This document shows positions 1 to 11,246 of a DNA stretch of 64,000 nt, in pieces. The notes beneath the pieces were generated by a model. The model did not search any database, was not told the DNA's origin, and was given only the letters and a program-made list of their open reading frames with translations. The stretch comes from Neisseria weixii (GTDB taxonomy: Bacteria; Pseudomonadota; Gammaproteobacteria; Burkholderiales; Neisseriaceae). Both the position numbers and the translations under genes were made by a program. The DNA lies in NCBI RefSeq assembly GCF_002327085.1, contig NZ_CP023429.1:1922001-1986000 (forward strand), in the 5' to 3' direction. The first letter of the stretch is position 1, and each line of letters starts with the position of its first letter.

Positions 1-791
1 GCCGCCACCCACTCGCCCAAGGCAGCAAACAGGCCTTCAATGGCATCCATAATCGGCTCCGACCAAGAATACACGGCCTGAAATACCAACAATAAAATCG
101 CCAGCAAAATCAGAATACCCCAAACAGGGTGAAGAAACAAACCGTCCAAACGCCGATGCCATTCAGGCAACACCATCTGAGTGCGGACAACCTGTTTCAA
201 AATATCTTCAACTTCTTCATAAAGCTGATTACTGTCGAGTTTCTCTAGTTTTGCCAACACATCTTCACTTCGCGGCAAAATCGGCGTCTCTTCCGACAAT
301 TCAAGCGCGGCCTGATAAACCGCTTCGATAGACTCAGAACGAATGGCAGCCGTTTCCAACACCTTGACACCCAACAGCTGGCTCAGCTTCTCCGCATCAA
401 TTTGCAAACCGCGTGATTTGGCCACATCACTCATATTCAGGGAAACTACCATCGGCAGCCCTAAGGTCTTAAGTTCCAAAATCATGCGTAATGTCATGCG
501 TAGATTCGTGGCATCAGCAACAGCAATCACCGCATTCGGACGCTGCCCTAGCTTTCCGACAACCACATCACGCGCAACCGCCTCATCAAGGCTGGTGGTA
601 CGCAAACTATAAGTACCGGGTAAATCAATGACACGATTGTGAGGATGATGAATAAACGCACCTTCACGCCGATCCACCGTTACTCCCGGATAGTTGGCAA
701 CTTTGGCATTCGCTCCTGTCAAACCATTAAATAATACTGTTTTACCACAATTAGGTGCACCGACCAGTGCATAATAACGTATAGAATTCAT
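1..791 (-). CDS. feoB: Ferrous iron transporter FeoB, N-terminal part (cut by window edge)
   Basis: FeoB is the inner-membrane Fe2+ permease with a cytoplasmic G-protein domain. About 263 N-terminal residues are visible. The G1 motif GAPNCGKT follows the start directly, then come the G3-type DLPGT and the G4-type NMSD. A helical linker follows, and the first hydrophobic segment (ILILLAILLLVFQAVYSW) appears just before the window ends. The start ATG is at 791-789. A feoA-like gene lies upstream on the same strand, as is usual for feo operons. The membrane channel part is outside the window, so its integrity cannot be judged. Confidence 0.93.
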   Translation of the reverse strand, partial: MNSIRYYALVGAPNCGKTVLFNGLTGANAKVANYPGVTVDRREGAFIHHPHNRVIDLPGTYSLRTTSLDEAVARDVVVGKLGQRPNAVIAVADATNLRMTLRMILELKTLGLPMVVSLNMSDVAKSRGLQIDAEKLSQLLGVKVLETAAIRSESIEAVYQAALELSEETPILPRSEDVLAKLEKLDSNQLYEEVEDILKQVVRTQMVLPEWHRRLDGLFLHPVWGILILLAILLLVFQAVYSWSEPIMDAIEGLFAALGEWVA

Positions 792-900
792 GATATCTCC
801 CAACGGCATACGAGGCTGTCTGAAATGAAAATTAAAACCTGTATTTATTATTAAAATTTTCTAACTTATTCATTTCATTAAGTGTTTTATCTCAGAACTT

Positions 901-1166
901 CTACCCATCCGCAATGCGGCACAAAATTTTCTTCGCCTCACCACTTCGCAATGAAAATTGGGACTGGTTGCCCAAACGCACCGCATACGGCCCTTTTCCC
1001 ATCAATCCGGTAGCAATAACCAGCAACGGCATTCCCGGGAAAAACCCAAATCCGCCAACCTTCGACTGACAATAGCATCCCATGCGCCAAATTCCGGATT
1101 ACTGCCAATGGAATCAATATGAGCCTGCTTACCCTTGATTAAATCAGTTAAGACGATAGTAGTCAT
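901..1166 (-). pseudogene. feoA: FeoA-like small SH3 protein, frameshifted
   Basis: FeoA is a small cytoplasmic SH3-like partner of FeoB. Reading from ATG 1166-1164, behind a GAAGGAAG ribosome site, the first frame gives MTTIVLTDLIKGKQ and ends in the family motif RRLADLGF. The continuation FFPGMPLLVIATGLMGKGPY, with SLRSGEAKKIL and the stop at 901, is in the next frame. One extra base in the A5 run at 1040-1044 (T5 on the coding strand) would join them into an 88-residue protein, a normal length. The gene precedes feoB on the same strand. The lesion may be a real frameshift or a homopolymer miscall. Confidence 0.8.
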
Positions 1167-1431
1167 TGCTTCTTCCTTCTATAAAAAAATAAATAGAAAT
1201 AATTTTTATTTATATTATTATAATATGAGTAAAATAAGCAAACAACTACTGCCATGTTTTCTCAGCCAACTTACCTGAATTTAAATATCAATTAATTTCT
1301 TTAAAAATTATTGACTAAATCTCAAAAATTAAAAAATCATTTAAAATCAAAGGAATTATCCTAAGAAAAGAACATAACATCAATTAAATACACCACATCA
1401 AACATATTTAAAAAGCAACATTCACATATAA

Positions 1432-1472
1432 AAAAACTGCTGCACCTTTCCAATTGGAAAGGTGCAGTTTTT
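1432..1472. terminator. Bidirectional rho-independent terminator after infB
   Basis: A perfect 12-bp stem, CTGCACCTTTCC and its complement (1440-1467), has an AATT loop. It is flanked by a run of A on the left and T on the right, so it can work in both directions. It lies just after the infB stop on the minus strand. The rest of the gene-free stretch 1167-1503 is AT-rich and holds the presumed feoA promoter; I see no gene in it. Confidence 0.85.
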
Positions 1473-1503
1473 CAGATGGCCTATTAAGACCAGCCAATAA
1501 TAT

Positions 1504-4311
1504 TTACAGCGAACGCGCCACTTCGACGATATCGAAGCATTCGAGCTGGTCGCCTTCCATGATTTCATTATAGCCTTTGAGTATCAAACCACACTCAAAG
1601 CCCATGCGCACTTCTTTGACATCGTCTTTATAGCGTTTCAACGAAGCCAGTTCGCCGGTATGAATCACCACGTTGTTACGGATCAGACGGATGTGCGAAT
1701 CGCGTTTTACCACACCATCGGTCACCATACAGCCTGCAATATTGCCGACTTTGGATACGCTGATGACTTGACGGATTTCCACGGTACCGGTTACCTGTTC
1801 TTTTTCTTCAGGTGCCAACATACCGCTCATGGCTGCTTTCACATCGTCAATCGCGTCGTAGATGATATTGTAGTAGCGGATTTCTACGCTCTCGGTTTCA
1901 GCCAGTTTGCGTGCAGATGCATCAGCGCGCACGTTAAAGCCGATAATCACTGCGCCGGAAGCGATGGCCAAGTTGACGTCACTCTCGGTAATACCGCCGA
2001 CACCGCTGTGCAATACATTGACTTTGACTTCGTCGGTCGACAGTTTTTTCAGACTGCCTGACAAAGCTTCGTAAGAACCTTGTACATCGGCTTTGACGAT
2101 AACCGACAAAGATTGGGCTTGGCTTTCGCCTATGTTGTTAAACATGTTTTCCAGCTTCGCCGCTTGTTGTTTGGCCAAACGGACATCACGGTATTTACCT
2201 TGACGGAACAAAGCAATTTCGCGCGCTTTTTTCTCGTCGGCCAACACCATGGCATCTTCACCCGCATTCGGCACATCAGACAAGCCCAAAATTTCCACCG
2301 GAATAGAAGGACCAGCTTCGCTAATCGACTTACCATTTTCATCGCTCATGGCACGGATTTTACCAAAGGCCGTACCGGCCAACAGCATATCGCCTTTACG
2401 CAGCGTACCGCTTTGCACCAACAGGGTAGCTACGGCACCGCGGCCTTTGTCCAAACGGGCTTCAACGATGATACCTTTGGCCGGCGCTTCTACCGGTGCG
2501 GTCAATTCCAATACCTCAGCTTCCAGCAACACAGCTTCGAGCAAGGCATCAATGTTCAGACCTTTTTTGGCCGAAACATCAATGAACTGCACATCGCCGC
2601 CCCATTCGTCCGGTACCACTTCATGTGCGGTCAATTCTTGGCGGATACGCTCAGGGTTGGCTGCTTCTTTATCGATTTTATTGACGGCAACCACCATCGG
2701 TACACCTGCTGCCTTCGCGTGGGCAATCGCTTCGATGGTTTGCGGCATCACGCCATCATCGGCTGCCACCACCAGAATCACAATATCGGTCGCTTTGGCA
2801 CCGCGGGCACGCATGGCGGTAAACGCTTCGTGACCCGGTGTATCCAAGAAGGTAATCACACCGCGCGGGGTTTCCACATGGTAGGCACCAATGTGCTGGG
2901 TAATACCGCCAGCCTCGCCTTGAACCACTTTGGCACGACGGATGTAGTCGAGCAAGGAGGTTTTACCGTGGTCAACGTGACCCATCACGGTTACCACCGG
3001 CGGACGTGGCAACAATTCCGCTTCGACGACTTCGGCGTTTTCATCCAAAAATGCTTCCGGATCATCAGCCGCCGCAGGTTTACCGATGTGGCCTAGTTCT
3101 TCCACCACAATCAATGCGGTATCTTGGTCGATGGATTGGTTGATGGTGACCATCATGCCCATTTTCATCAGGGCTTTCACCACTTCCACGCCTTTCACCG
3201 CCATTTTGTGTGCCAAATCGGCCACAGTAATGGTTTCCGGAATCAACACTTCATGCACTACCGGCTCGGTCGGTGCTTGGAAAGCGTGTTGATTTGGTTC
3301 CAGCTTCAATTGCTTCTTGCCTTTTTTGCCGCCACGAACGCGCTCATCTTGGCTGCTGTTTTGATTGCGGCCGCCTTTGGCATTCTTGCCGCCGCGCGGA
3401 CGGGCATCCGCATCATCACGGTTGCGGCGATCGTCTTTTTTCGCACGGGCCGGATTCGCGCCTTTATCACCATCAGCTGCTTTATCAGCAGGCTTGGCCG
3501 GTTTGGAAGGCTTCGCACTACGTACTTCGCCCGCTTTGTTTTCTTTAGCTGCCTTAGCTTCTTTCGCCTCTTGAGCAGCCTGTTGCTTCACAGCTTCACG
3601 ACGCGCTTGGCGCTCTTGTTTTTCACGCAACAAGGCTTCTTGGGCAGCTCTCAGCTTGGCGGCACGTTCTGCTTCTTCATCACGCGCAGCTTGTTCCGCA
3701 GCACTCACCACAGGTTTAGGTGCTTCAGGTGCAGGCGCGGCTTTTTTCGGTGCTTCTTTCCCTTTGTTTTGCGGTTTGTCTTGTTTTGGTTTAGCAGCCG
3801 GTTTGGCTTCTTCAGCCTTTTCTTCGGACGGCTTCACTTCAGGTTCAACAGCTTTTTTCTCTTCTGTTTTGATTTGTTGCGCTGCTTTCAAGCGGGCTGT
3901 TTCCGCTTCGGCTTTAGCGCGCTCGGCAGCGGCCTTTTCAGCTGCTTCTTTTTCAGCTTGTACTTTGCGCGCTTCTTCCGCTTCGGCTGCTTTTTTCGCT
4001 TCCGCCTTGGCTTTGGCTTCAGCGGCAATTTCGTCGGCAGAAGGAATGCTCACGACACGGCTGCGGCGCCGTGTTTCTACCTTAACGCTGCCCAGCGTGC
4101 TAACTTCTTTTTTGGTGCGGGAAATGCTGATGGTGGTATTGTCGCTGCCGTTTTGCTTTTTCAGATATTGAGCCAAAAGCTGCTTGTCTTCCAAAGTCAA
4201 AGAGTCGCTGCCGCTGCTTTTATTCACGCCGGCGCTTTGCAATTGTTTCAGCAAGACATCGACGGATTTATTCATTTCGGTGGCAAATTGTTCTACGGTT
4301 GTGTTACTCAT
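1504..4311 (-). CDS. infB: Translation initiation factor IF-2
   Basis: IF2 is the GTPase that places initiator fMet-tRNA on the 30S subunit and promotes subunit joining. The 935-residue product starts with an IF2N-like segment. A long Ala/Lys/Glu-rich low-complexity stretch follows (roughly residues 90-340), then a second IF2N region, then the GTPase domain with GHVDHGKT near residue 442, [12 protein letters not shown] and a SAKKG motif. Domains II-IV follow to the end. The length fits proteobacterial IF2 with an extended N-terminus. It lies 11 bases downstream of nusA and is the last gene of a rimP-nusA-infB operon; rbfA and truB do not follow. Confidence 0.98.
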   Translation of the reverse strand: MSNTTVEQFATEMNKSVDVLLKQLQSAGVNKSSGSDSLTLEDKQLLAQYLKKQNGSDNTTISISRTKKEVSTLGSVKVETRRRSRVVSIPSADEIAAEAKAKAEAKKAAEAEEARKVQAEKEAAEKAAAERAKAEAETARLKAAQQIKTEEKKAVEPEVKPSEEKAEEAKPAAKPKQDKPQNKGKEAPKKAAPAPEAPKPVVSAAEQAARDEEAERAAKLRAAQEALLREKQERQARREAVKQQAAQEAKEAKAAKENKAGEVRSAKPSKPAKPADKAADGDKGANPARAKKDDRRNRDDADARPRGGKNAKGGRNQNSSQDERVRGGKKGKKQLKLEPNQHAFQAPTEPVVHEVLIPETITVADLAHKMAVKGVEVVKALMKMGMMVTINQSIDQDTALIVVEELGHIGKPAAADDPEAFLDENAEVVEAELLPRPPVVTVMGHVDHGKTSLLDYIRRAKVVQGEAGGITQHIGAYHVETPRGVITFLDTPGHEAFTAMRARGAKATDIVILVVAADDGVMPQTIEAIAHAKAAGVPMVVAVNKIDKEAANPERIRQELTAHEVVPDEWGGDVQFIDVSAKKGLNIDALLEAVLLEAEVLELTAPVEAPAKGIIVEARLDKGRGAVATLLVQSGTLRKGDMLLAGTAFGKIRAMSDENGKSISEAGPSIPVEILGLSDVPNAGEDAMVLADEKKAREIALFRQGKYRDVRLAKQQAAKLENMFNNIGESQAQSLSVIVKADVQGSYEALSGSLKKLSTDEVKVNVLHSGVGGITESDVNLAIASGAVIIGFNVRADASARKLAETESVEIRYYNIIYDAIDDVKAAMSGMLAPEEKEQVTGTVEIRQVISVSKVGNIAGCMVTDGVVKRDSHIRLIRNNVVIHTGELASLKRYKDDVKEVRMGFECGLILKGYNEIMEGDQLECFDIVEVARSL

Positions 4312-4322
4312 CTATTACCCCC

Positions 4323-5828
4323 TCAGTTACTTTCTTCAGTGAACCAATGTTCGCGCGCAGCCATAATCACGGTTTTGGCTTCGTCTTCGGTTACACCGGT
4401 AATTTCAATCAATTCATCCACAGACAATTCGGCCAAATCATCACGCGTGGCGATACTCGCTTGTGCCAGATCGCGCAGCATATCCGAATCCAAACCTTCC
4501 AGATTTCGCATCTCTTCCGACACATCGGCCAATTTCTCTTCAGAGGCAATGGCTAAGGTCAAAATCGCGTCGCGGGCGCGGTTGCGCAGAGCTTCAACGA
4601 TTTCTTCGTCAAAACCTTCGATTTCCAACAACTCGGCCGCAGGCACATAAGCTACTTCCTCCAAAGTTTGGAAACCTTCTTGTACCAAGACATCCGCCGT
4701 TTCAGCATCGATGTTCATGTGGCCGATAAACAGTTCGCGAATGGCGGCATCTTCTGCTTCATTGCGCTCGTCTGCTTCTTTAACAGTCATAATATTCAGC
4801 TGCCAGCCGGTCAAATCCGAGGCCAAACGCACGTTTTGGCCGCCACGGCCGATAGCCAAGGCCAATTGGTCTTCCGCCACAATCACATCAACAGCGTGTT
4901 TATCTTCGTCAATCAAAATACGGCTGACTTCGGCAGGCGACAATGCATTAATCACAAATTGTGCAGTTTCAGACGACCACAACACCACATCGATGCGTTC
5001 GCCCGACAACTCATTGCTCACCGCATTCACACGCGAACCGCGTACACCGATACAGGTGCCTTGCGGGTCAATGCGTTGATCGTTGGCTTTTACCGCTACT
5101 TTCGCACGTTGCCCCGGATCGCGCGCCACTTCGCGGATTTCCAACAGGCCATCGGCAATTTCAGGCACTTCCTGCTCGTAGAGTTTGACCAAGAATTCGC
5201 CCGAAGTACGGCTCAGCACCACCTGCTTACGGCTGGTATTGCCGATTTCTTCCACACGCACAAATAAGGCACGAATGCGGTCGCCGCTGCGGAAGTTTTC
5301 ACGCGGAATCATTTGGTCGCGCGGAATCAACGCATCCAGTTTGCCCGAAATCACCTCCACGATGATGCCGTGACGCTCGACACGTTTTACCGTACCCATA
5401 ATGATGTCTTCTTTTTGTTGCAAGAATCCATTCAGGATTTGCTCGCGTTCGGCATCGCGGATGCGTTGCAGAATAATTTGTTTGGCAGTTTGCGCAGCTT
5501 GACGGCCGAAACCTTCGTTTTCCAGCTGCTCTTCGTAATATTGACCGATTTGAATATCGGTACCCGGAATTTCTTCTTGAATTTCTTCAATGGTTTTTTC
5601 CACATCCGGATAAGTGTAATCTTCGTCGGCCACAATCAACCAACGACGGAAAGTGCGGTATTCGCCGGTATCTCGGTCGATTTCAACACACACATCCATG
5701 TGTTCGCGGTTGGCTTTCTTTTTGGCAGCGGTTGACAGCGCAAACTCCAAAGCCTGAAACACCACTTCTGCTTCTACGTTTTTCTCGCTTGCCAAAGCTT
5801 CGGCAAGTTGTAACATCTCACGACTCAT
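4323..5828 (-). CDS. nusA: Transcription termination/antitermination factor NusA
   Basis: NusA binds RNA polymerase and nascent RNA and modulates pausing, termination and antitermination. The 501-residue product has the usual order: an RNAP-binding N-terminal domain, an S1 domain (about residues 135-200), and KH1 and KH2. The KH signature [12 protein letters not shown] lies near residue 320. Two acidic helical repeats end the protein, with [20 protein letters not shown] and [17 protein letters not shown]. It lies between rimP and infB on the same strand with short gaps, the standard arrangement. Confidence 0.98.
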   Translation of the reverse strand: MSREMLQLAEALASEKNVEAEVVFQALEFALSTAAKKKANREHMDVCVEIDRDTGEYRTFRRWLIVADEDYTYPDVEKTIEEIQEEIPGTDIQIGQYYEEQLENEGFGRQAAQTAKQIILQRIRDAEREQILNGFLQQKEDIIMGTVKRVERHGIIVEVISGKLDALIPRDQMIPRENFRSGDRIRALFVRVEEIGNTSRKQVVLSRTSGEFLVKLYEQEVPEIADGLLEIREVARDPGQRAKVAVKANDQRIDPQGTCIGVRGSRVNAVSNELSGERIDVVLWSSETAQFVINALSPAEVSRILIDEDKHAVDVIVAEDQLALAIGRGGQNVRLASDLTGWQLNIMTVKEADERNEAEDAAIRELFIGHMNIDAETADVLVQEGFQTLEEVAYVPAAELLEIEGFDEEIVEALRNRARDAILTLAIASEEKLADVSEEMRNLEGLDSDMLRDLAQASIATRDDLAELSVDELIEITGVTEDEAKTVIMAAREHWFTEESN

Positions 5829-5854
5829 CTTTAGAATCTCCGTTATGTATATGT

Positions 5855-6286
5855 TTAAAATTTGAATTCAGGACGCAGACGGGCTTTGTCGATATTGCTG
5901 ATTTCGATCTCAGCGGTTTTGCCGTCGAAAGCAACGGTCACCACATCTTTTTCACATTTTTCGATGCGGCCGATAAAGTTTTTCTGGCCGTCAATCGGCA
6001 GACGGGTTTTGATTTTGGCATTTTCGCCGGCAAAGCGGACAAAATCGGCAGCTTTTTTCAGCGGACGATCCAAGCCCGGGCTGGAAATTTCCAAACGCTT
6101 GTAATCCACGTCTTCCACCATGAAAACGCGGCTCAGATGGTTGCTCACCGTAGCGCAATCTTCCACGGTAATGCCTTGCGGCTTATCAATAAACACGCGC
6201 AAATCGCCTTGCGCGGCCAGCTCGAAATCCACCAGCTCATAGCCCAAACCGGGCAGGGTTTTATCAAGAATATTTTGAATATCCAT
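5855..6286 (-). CDS. rimP: Ribosome maturation factor RimP
   Basis: RimP assists 30S subunit maturation. I chose the ATG at 6286-6284 ([20 protein letters not shown]), giving 143 residues, the normal family length. An in-frame upstream ATG would add 27 unlike residues. Family features include [16 protein letters not shown] near residue 35 and SSPGLDRPL near residue 75. It is the first gene of the rimP-nusA-infB operon, and its promoter must lie in the AT-rich stretch 6287-6550. That stretch also carries a DUS-like core near 6408 and a full DUS at 6556. Confidence 0.95.
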   Translation of the reverse strand: MDIQNILDKTLPGLGYELVDFELAAQGDLRVFIDKPQGITVEDCATVSNHLSRVFMVEDVDYKRLEISSPGLDRPLKKAADFVRFAGENAKIKTRLPIDGQKNFIGRIEKCEKDVVTVAFDGKTAEIEISNIDKARLRPEFKF

Positions 6287-6651
6287 GCGACTCCACAGTA
6301 TAAAAACAAAAAATGGCCCGGCGGCCATTTTTCTATAAATTTGAAAAATTGCCGTATTATAACGCATTTAAAAGCAAAAGAAAAGCATTGATTTCGCTTA
6401 CCTTTTTTCAGACGGCATAGTCGTATTCTTGCATTTCGCCAAACCTTTTCATATGCATTGATTGTCAACAAAATAATCTTATTGCATTCTCCGACAATCG
6501 CACAAAATATTAATAAAATATAGTATAAACAATATTTTAAAATCAATAATAACTTTTCAGACGGCCTCAATGTCCGTTTAAATACTTGCTAAACCTGATG
6601 GCAAACCCTAAAATCAAAAGCTCCATCATTCCCTATTGCGAACAACACGTC

Positions 6652-7758
6652 ATGTCTACCCAACCGATTTACAATTTCTCCGCCGGTCCTGCCGTTTTGC
6701 CTGAAGCCGTTTTGCGTACCGCCCAGCATGAAATGCTGGATTACAACGGCACCGGCTTTCCCGTGATGGCCATGAGCCACCGCTCCGATATGTTTATGTC
6801 GATTCTGCATCACGCCGAACAAGATTTGCGCCAACTATTGAACATTCCCAATAATTATAAAGTGCTTTTTTTACAAGGCGGCGCCACCACGCAATTTAAC
6901 ATGACGGCGATGAATCTGGCGCATGGTTTCAAGAGCATCGATGCTGTCATCACCGGCAACTGGAGCCGCTTGGCCGCCGAGCAAATGCCGCTGTTAGGCA
7001 ACGCTAAGGTCAATATCGCTGCACACGGCGGTGAATTGTTTGATTACAAAGACCTGCCTGCCGTGGAAGATTGGAACATTTCCAAAGATTCGGCTTTCGT
7101 GCATTTCGCCATCAATGAAACCGTCAACGGCTTGCAATATCAAGATGTCCCCAAACTTTCAGACAGCATGCCGCCTTTGGTATGCGATATGTCGAGCGAG
7201 ATTTTATCGCGCGAATTCAATGTGGCTGACTATGGTTTGATTTATGCCGGTGCACAGAAAAACATCGGCCCGGCCGGTGTGACGGTGGTGATTATCCGCG
7301 ATGATTTGCTGGACCGCTGCCCGAAAAACATTCCGAGCGTGTTCAACTACCGTACCCACATCGAAAAAGACGGCATGTACAACACACCGTCAACCTACCC
7401 GATTTATATGTCGGGCTTGGTGTTCCGTTGGTTGCAAACGCAAGGCGGCGTGCAGGCCATCGAAGCGGTGAACAATCTCAAAGCCAAAACGCTTTATGAT
7501 GCCATCGACGGCAGCGGCGGCTTTTATATCAATCCGATTGCCGTCAGCGCCCGCTCTAAAATGAATGTGGTGTTCAAAACCGACAGCGCCAAGCTGGATA
7601 AATTGTTCGTGCAAGAAGCCGATCTGCGCGGCCTGCGTTTGCTCAAAGGCTACAAAACCGTCGGCGGTATGCGCGCCAGCATTTACAACGCTATGCCGCT
7701 GGCCGGTGTTGAAGCCTTGGTCGAATTTATGCAGGATTTCCAACGCCGCTATGGTTGA
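6652..7758 (+). CDS. serC: Phosphoserine aminotransferase SerC
   Basis: SerC is a PLP enzyme that converts 3-phosphohydroxypyruvate to phosphoserine and also acts in pyridoxal phosphate synthesis. I chose the ATG at 6652 because the product then begins MSTQPIYNFSAGPAVLPEAV, the usual SerC start, and is 368 residues long. The upstream TTG at 6586 would add unrelated residues. The PLP-binding lysine is in GAQKNIGPAG near residue 203. HRSD near residue 45, with GGATTQFN further on, is typical. The gene stands alone and ends in a DUS-pair terminator. Confidence 0.97.
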   Translation: MSTQPIYNFSAGPAVLPEAVLRTAQHEMLDYNGTGFPVMAMSHRSDMFMSILHHAEQDLRQLLNIPNNYKVLFLQGGATTQFNMTAMNLAHGFKSIDAVITGNWSRLAAEQMPLLGNAKVNIAAHGGELFDYKDLPAVEDWNISKDSAFVHFAINETVNGLQYQDVPKLSDSMPPLVCDMSSEILSREFNVADYGLIYAGAQKNIGPAGVTVVIIRDDLLDRCPKNIPSVFNYRTHIEKDGMYNTPSTYPIYMSGLVFRWLQTQGGVQAIEAVNNLKAKTLYDAIDGSGGFYINPIAVSARSKMNVVFKTDSAKLDKLFVQEADLRGLRLLKGYKTVGGMRASIYNAMPLAGVEALVEFMQDFQRRYG

Positions 7759-7774
7759 TTAAACCCAAAGTCAT

Positions 7775-7806
7775 AGGCTGTCTGAACATTTTCAGACGGC
7801 CTTCTT
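7775..7806 (+). terminator. Inverted DUS pair terminator after serC
   Basis: A one-mismatch DUS (AGGCTGTCTGAA) and the complement of a perfect DUS form a hairpin followed by CTTCTTTT. Confidence 0.75.
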
Positions 7807-7883
7807 TTATGATTCGTCCATTCGCTTGAAAAAATATTTTGTGCTATAAAGAACCATCACACATCAAATCACAGGAATTTCTC

Positions 7884-8440
7884 ATGAACGCCCTCGAATT
7901 ATTAACCACCCGACGCTCGTCTAAAAAATTGGTCGCTCCCGCCCCAATGCCAAGCAATTGGAAATCATGTTGCAAGCTGCGACCCAAGTGCCGGATCATG
8001 GCAATATGCGTCCGTTTAAATTTACCGTGATTCAAAGCGAAGCCGGTTTATTCCGTTTTCGTGAACTCTTGCGCCAAACCGTTACCGAATTGAACTTCGG
8101 CGAAGAGTCAATGCAAAAAGCAGAAAAAGTCGGGCATATGGCGCCAATGGTCATTGGGGTGACCTTTGCACCGAATCAAAACGTACCGAAACCAAAACCT
8201 GAATGGGAACAATTGCTCAGCGCAGCCTGTTCGGCCTACGGCTTGCAATTGGCTGCCACTGCCCAAGGTTTCGATAATGTCTGGATTACTGGTTTGTGGG
8301 CCAACAGCCCGCTGTTGCGAAAAGCCTTTGAATGCGGCGAAAAAGACAAAATCATCGGTCTGATTATGGTCGGTACGCCCGATGAGGAAACCGGCGGCGC
8401 GAAAAATACCGATTTGGATTCGTTCGTGACGTATTGGTGA
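7884..8440 (+). pseudogene. YdjA-like nitroreductase, frameshifted near its N-terminus
   Basis: The reconstructed product is a single-domain FMN-dependent nitroreductase of the YdjA type. From ATG 7884 the first frame gives MNALELLTTRRSSKKLVAPA, with the FMN-contacting RRSSKK. The rest (NAKQLEIMLQAATQVPDHGN, then MRPFKFTV, ITGLWANSPLLRKAFECGEK and IGLIMVGTP) is one frame over. One extra C in the C4 run at 7942-7945 would join them into 185 residues, the normal family length. The rest of the frame is open and conserved, so the lesion is recent or a base-calling error. Confidence 0.8.
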
Positions 8441-8479
8441 TTCAATCGAACAAAACCAAATACAAATAAAAGAAAAACC

Positions 8480-8618
8480 GAGACCTTTGCAAAACCCTAG
8501 ATTGAAGTGCAGTTCAAAGTCGTAGCAGCAAAGAAAGCAAAAACCTATAAAGATAGGCAAGCTTTCCAGCAGCGCACAACGAAAAAATGTGCCCAAATGG
8601 GGATGTTGCAAAGGTTTC
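8480..8618. mobile_element. MITE-like element, about 140 bp, IS1106-type ends
   Basis: It begins GAGACCTTTGCAAAACCC and ends with the near complement (TTGCAAAGGTTTC). The interior shares much sequence with the elements at 13649 and 60725. It has no coding capacity of its own. The ends match those of the decayed IS1106-like element at 48475, so that transposase type may have moved it. Between it and 8730 lie a DUS at 8645, a stretch (about 8658-8690) that resembles a degenerate IS end, and a reverse DUS at 8700. Confidence 0.7.
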
Positions 8619-8730
8619 TTGATTTGGATTGAATGAAGAGGCAAAGGCCGTCTGAACAATATGAACTGCCCCCAATACTTGGACAAGTTAAGAATATTTT
8701 TCAGACGGCCTTTTATGCATGACGGAAGAA

Positions 8731-9612
8731 TTAAGCCGGATTCATAAAAGTTTCGATTTCCTGCAAAGAAATTTCAGGTGTCGCACCATGACGCGAAGCG
8801 ACTAAAGCACCTAATGCACAAGCAAAAGTTATGGCTTCTTGCGGGTCGGCGTTATTCAGAAGTTTATACGTCAGACCGGCCAAAAAGCTATCGCCCGAGC
8901 CGACGGTATCCGCTACTTTGACGCGGAAACCGCTGTGGCGGTAAAGCTGGCCGTCGCGATACAAAGCCGCACCGTGGCTGCCCAACGTCACCACCAAGGT
9001 TTCCACGCCGGTAAGCTTGGCGATGTAGGCGATGTTTTGTTCAATCGAATGATAAGGCGAACCATATACTTCAGCTAGTTCGTACAATTCATCGTCATTC
9101 AATTTCACCATATCTACTTTTTTCATGGTTGCCAACAAACGGTCAGTATCGTAATGCGGCTTGCGCAGGTTGACATCGAAAATCTTGAATTTGGCTTGCT
9201 CCAATAATTGTGCCAAGGTATTGCGGGAAACTTCGTCACGCGTGGCAAGGCTGCCGAAAATAAAGGCATCCGATTCGGCCACACGCTGCAAAGCTTCGGG
9301 CTGCACCCGAATACGGTCCCAAGAGCAAGGGTAAACAATTTCGTATGAAGCACTGCCGCTTTTGTCAAGCGATACTTTTACCAAACTGGTGGCTTGGTCA
9401 GGACAAATCTGCACAAGGTCGGCATTCACATGCTTACTCAGAATCTGGCGCAATAATTCTTCGCCGTCTTCATCATTGCCACGGCAACTGATGATGCTGG
9501 TATCCGCACCCAAGGCCCTCAGCCGCACGACCACATTCAGCGGCGCACCGCCCAATACTTTCCCGCTTGGGAAATCGTCCCACAGCACTTCACCGAAACT
9601 GGTTACTTTCAT
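8731..9612 (-). CDS. PfkB-family carbohydrate kinase (fructokinase-like)
   Basis: This 293-residue ribokinase-fold enzyme probably phosphorylates a sugar, perhaps fructose. It starts MKVTSFGEVLWDDFPSGK, with the substrate-binding GGAPLNV near residue 21. The ATP/anion-hole signature DTVGSGDSFLAGL lies near residue 238 and contains the catalytic Asp. It lies two bases downstream of a sugar porter gene on the same strand, so the pair looks like one uptake-and-phosphorylation operon. The exact sugar cannot be read from the sequence. Confidence 0.88.
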   Translation of the reverse strand: MKVTSFGEVLWDDFPSGKVLGGAPLNVVVRLRALGADTSIISCRGNDEDGEELLRQILSKHVNADLVQICPDQATSLVKVSLDKSGSASYEIVYPCSWDRIRVQPEALQRVAESDAFIFGSLATRDEVSRNTLAQLLEQAKFKIFDVNLRKPHYDTDRLLATMKKVDMVKLNDDELYELAEVYGSPYHSIEQNIAYIAKLTGVETLVVTLGSHGAALYRDGQLYRHSGFRVKVADTVGSGDSFLAGLTYKLLNNADPQEAITFACALGALVASRHGATPEISLQEIETFMNPA

Positions 9613-9614
9613 TC

Positions 9615-10936
9615 TTAATCTTCCTTAATTAACGACTTAGACAATTCTTCCAACGGAACACCTTTGGTTTCCGGCATCATAAACATCACGAACAGCAGTT
9701 GTAATACCATCATCAGCGTGAAGCAAACGAATACCCATGCCGCACCGATGCTTGAGAACAAGAACGGAATCGCAGCCGGAATCGCAGCAGCCAATAACCA
9801 GTGGGTTGAACTACCCAAAGACTGGCCTTGAGCACGCAAATGACTTGGGAAAATTTCGGAAATAAACACCCAAATCACCGTACCTTGGCCAATCGCGTGG
9901 GCGGCGATAAAAAGGAAGAAAAACACCGGCACAGCCATGCCTTTCCAACCCATAAAGAACGCCAGCGATACCAAGCTCAACGAAATGATGTAGCCGAACG
10001 AGCAGATATACATCAATTGACGACGGCCGAATTTATCAATCAGCGACAAACCGATAAAGGTAAACAACAAGTTAATCACACCGATGCCCACGCTGCTCAA
10101 CATCGCGGCGCTTTGCTCCAAACCGGCTATTTCAAAAATACGCGGCGCGTAGTACAAGAAAGCGTTAATGCCCGACATTTGGTTAAAGAAGGCAATCAAA
10201 AAGGCCAGAATCACCGGATAGCGGTATTTTTTCAACCACATGCTTTCATGTTTGTGGCCTTCTTCCAGATTGGTTTCCAGCAAACTTTTCACATCAGCAT
10301 CCGGGTTGATTTTTTTCAACACCGCTTCCGCTTCTTGCAGACGGCCTTTCATCGCCAACCAACGCGGCGACATCGGCACACCAAACACCATCAAAGTATA
10401 AATCACGGCAGGAATCACTTCGATACCCAGCATCCAGCGCCAAGTCTGTTCACCCAAATCCATATTGCTGATGATGAAGTTAGACAAATACGCCATTAAA
10501 ATACCGAATACGATATTGAACTGATACATCGCCACCAAACGGCCGCGTTTTTCGGCCGGCGCAATTTCGGTTACATAAGCCGGCGCGGCAATGGTGGACG
10601 CCCCCACACCCAAACCGCCGATAAAGCGGAAAAAAGCAAACAGATAAGGATCCGACACCAGAGCCGAACCCAAAGCGCTGGTTACATATAACACACCAAT
10701 CACAATCAGTGTTTTCTTACGGCCGAATTTATCAGTCGGAATACCGCCGAACAGCGCACCGATTACCGTACCCCACAAGGCGGACGACATCACCACCAAA
10801 CCATGGAATAAAGGCGAACTGCCCACAAATCCTGCAATGCTTGGTCGGCACCGGAAATCACCACTGTGTCAAAACCGAACAAAAACCCGGCCAATGCAAC
10901 GGTCACGGACCAATAAAGAAGTTTGGATTGATTCAT
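9615..10936 (-). pseudogene. MFS sugar porter, frameshifted near its N-terminus
   Basis: The reconstructed 440-residue protein is a 12-helix sugar:proton symporter. The first frame from ATG 10936-10934 gives MNQSKLLYWSVTVALAGFLF then GFDTVVISGADQALQDLW. The next frame continues GSSPLFHGLVVMSSALWGTV to the stop at 9615. One more G in the G3 run (plus-strand CCC at 10822-10824) restores the frame. Sugar-porter signatures are present: PTDKFGRKKTL, LIDKFGRRQL and the C-terminal PETKGVPLEEL. It is followed by a PfkB-type kinase gene. Confidence 0.82.
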
Positions 10937-11238
10937 AAAAAGAGTCCTCACTCTAAGTATCAAAATGAAAAAAGTATATGTTCGAATACTTTAATTTATA
11001 ACCGATGTCCGTCTGCATTCAGACGGCCTGCTAATTACTATTTTCGGTTTGAATTCTGTGTGAGAAATGGGGCTTTGGTTCATTTAAATTCATGTTATTG
11101 TAAATCTAAAATTTGTAATAAGATTTACATACAAGCTATTATGTTTAAAAAGTTTGAAACTGACAAGCAATCCTTTAAGAATCTGAAATATAAATTTGAT
11201 ACACCGCAAAACCTATGCAAATAAATACTTTAACCACT

Positions 11239-11246
11239 TAAATTTT
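11239..11246. repeat. Target site duplication, left copy (TAAATTTT)
   Basis: This 8-bp sequence recurs exactly at 11966-11973 on the other side of the IS. Eight bases is the usual duplication for the IS1595 family. The rest of 10937-11246 is AT-rich with one DUS near 11019 and no gene that I can support. Confidence 0.9.

Noticed and set aside
1040-1044. Programmed frameshifting or phase variation in feoA
   Set aside because: The tract is only five bases and several unrelated genes show the same kind of -1 lesion, so sequence error or ordinary mutation is the simpler reading.
2080-4650. Long plus-strand open frames opposite infB and nusA
   Set aside because: They are antisense shadows of the GC-rich, Ala/Lys-rich infB and nusA genes, with Phe/His/Arg-rich translations and no recognisable domain.
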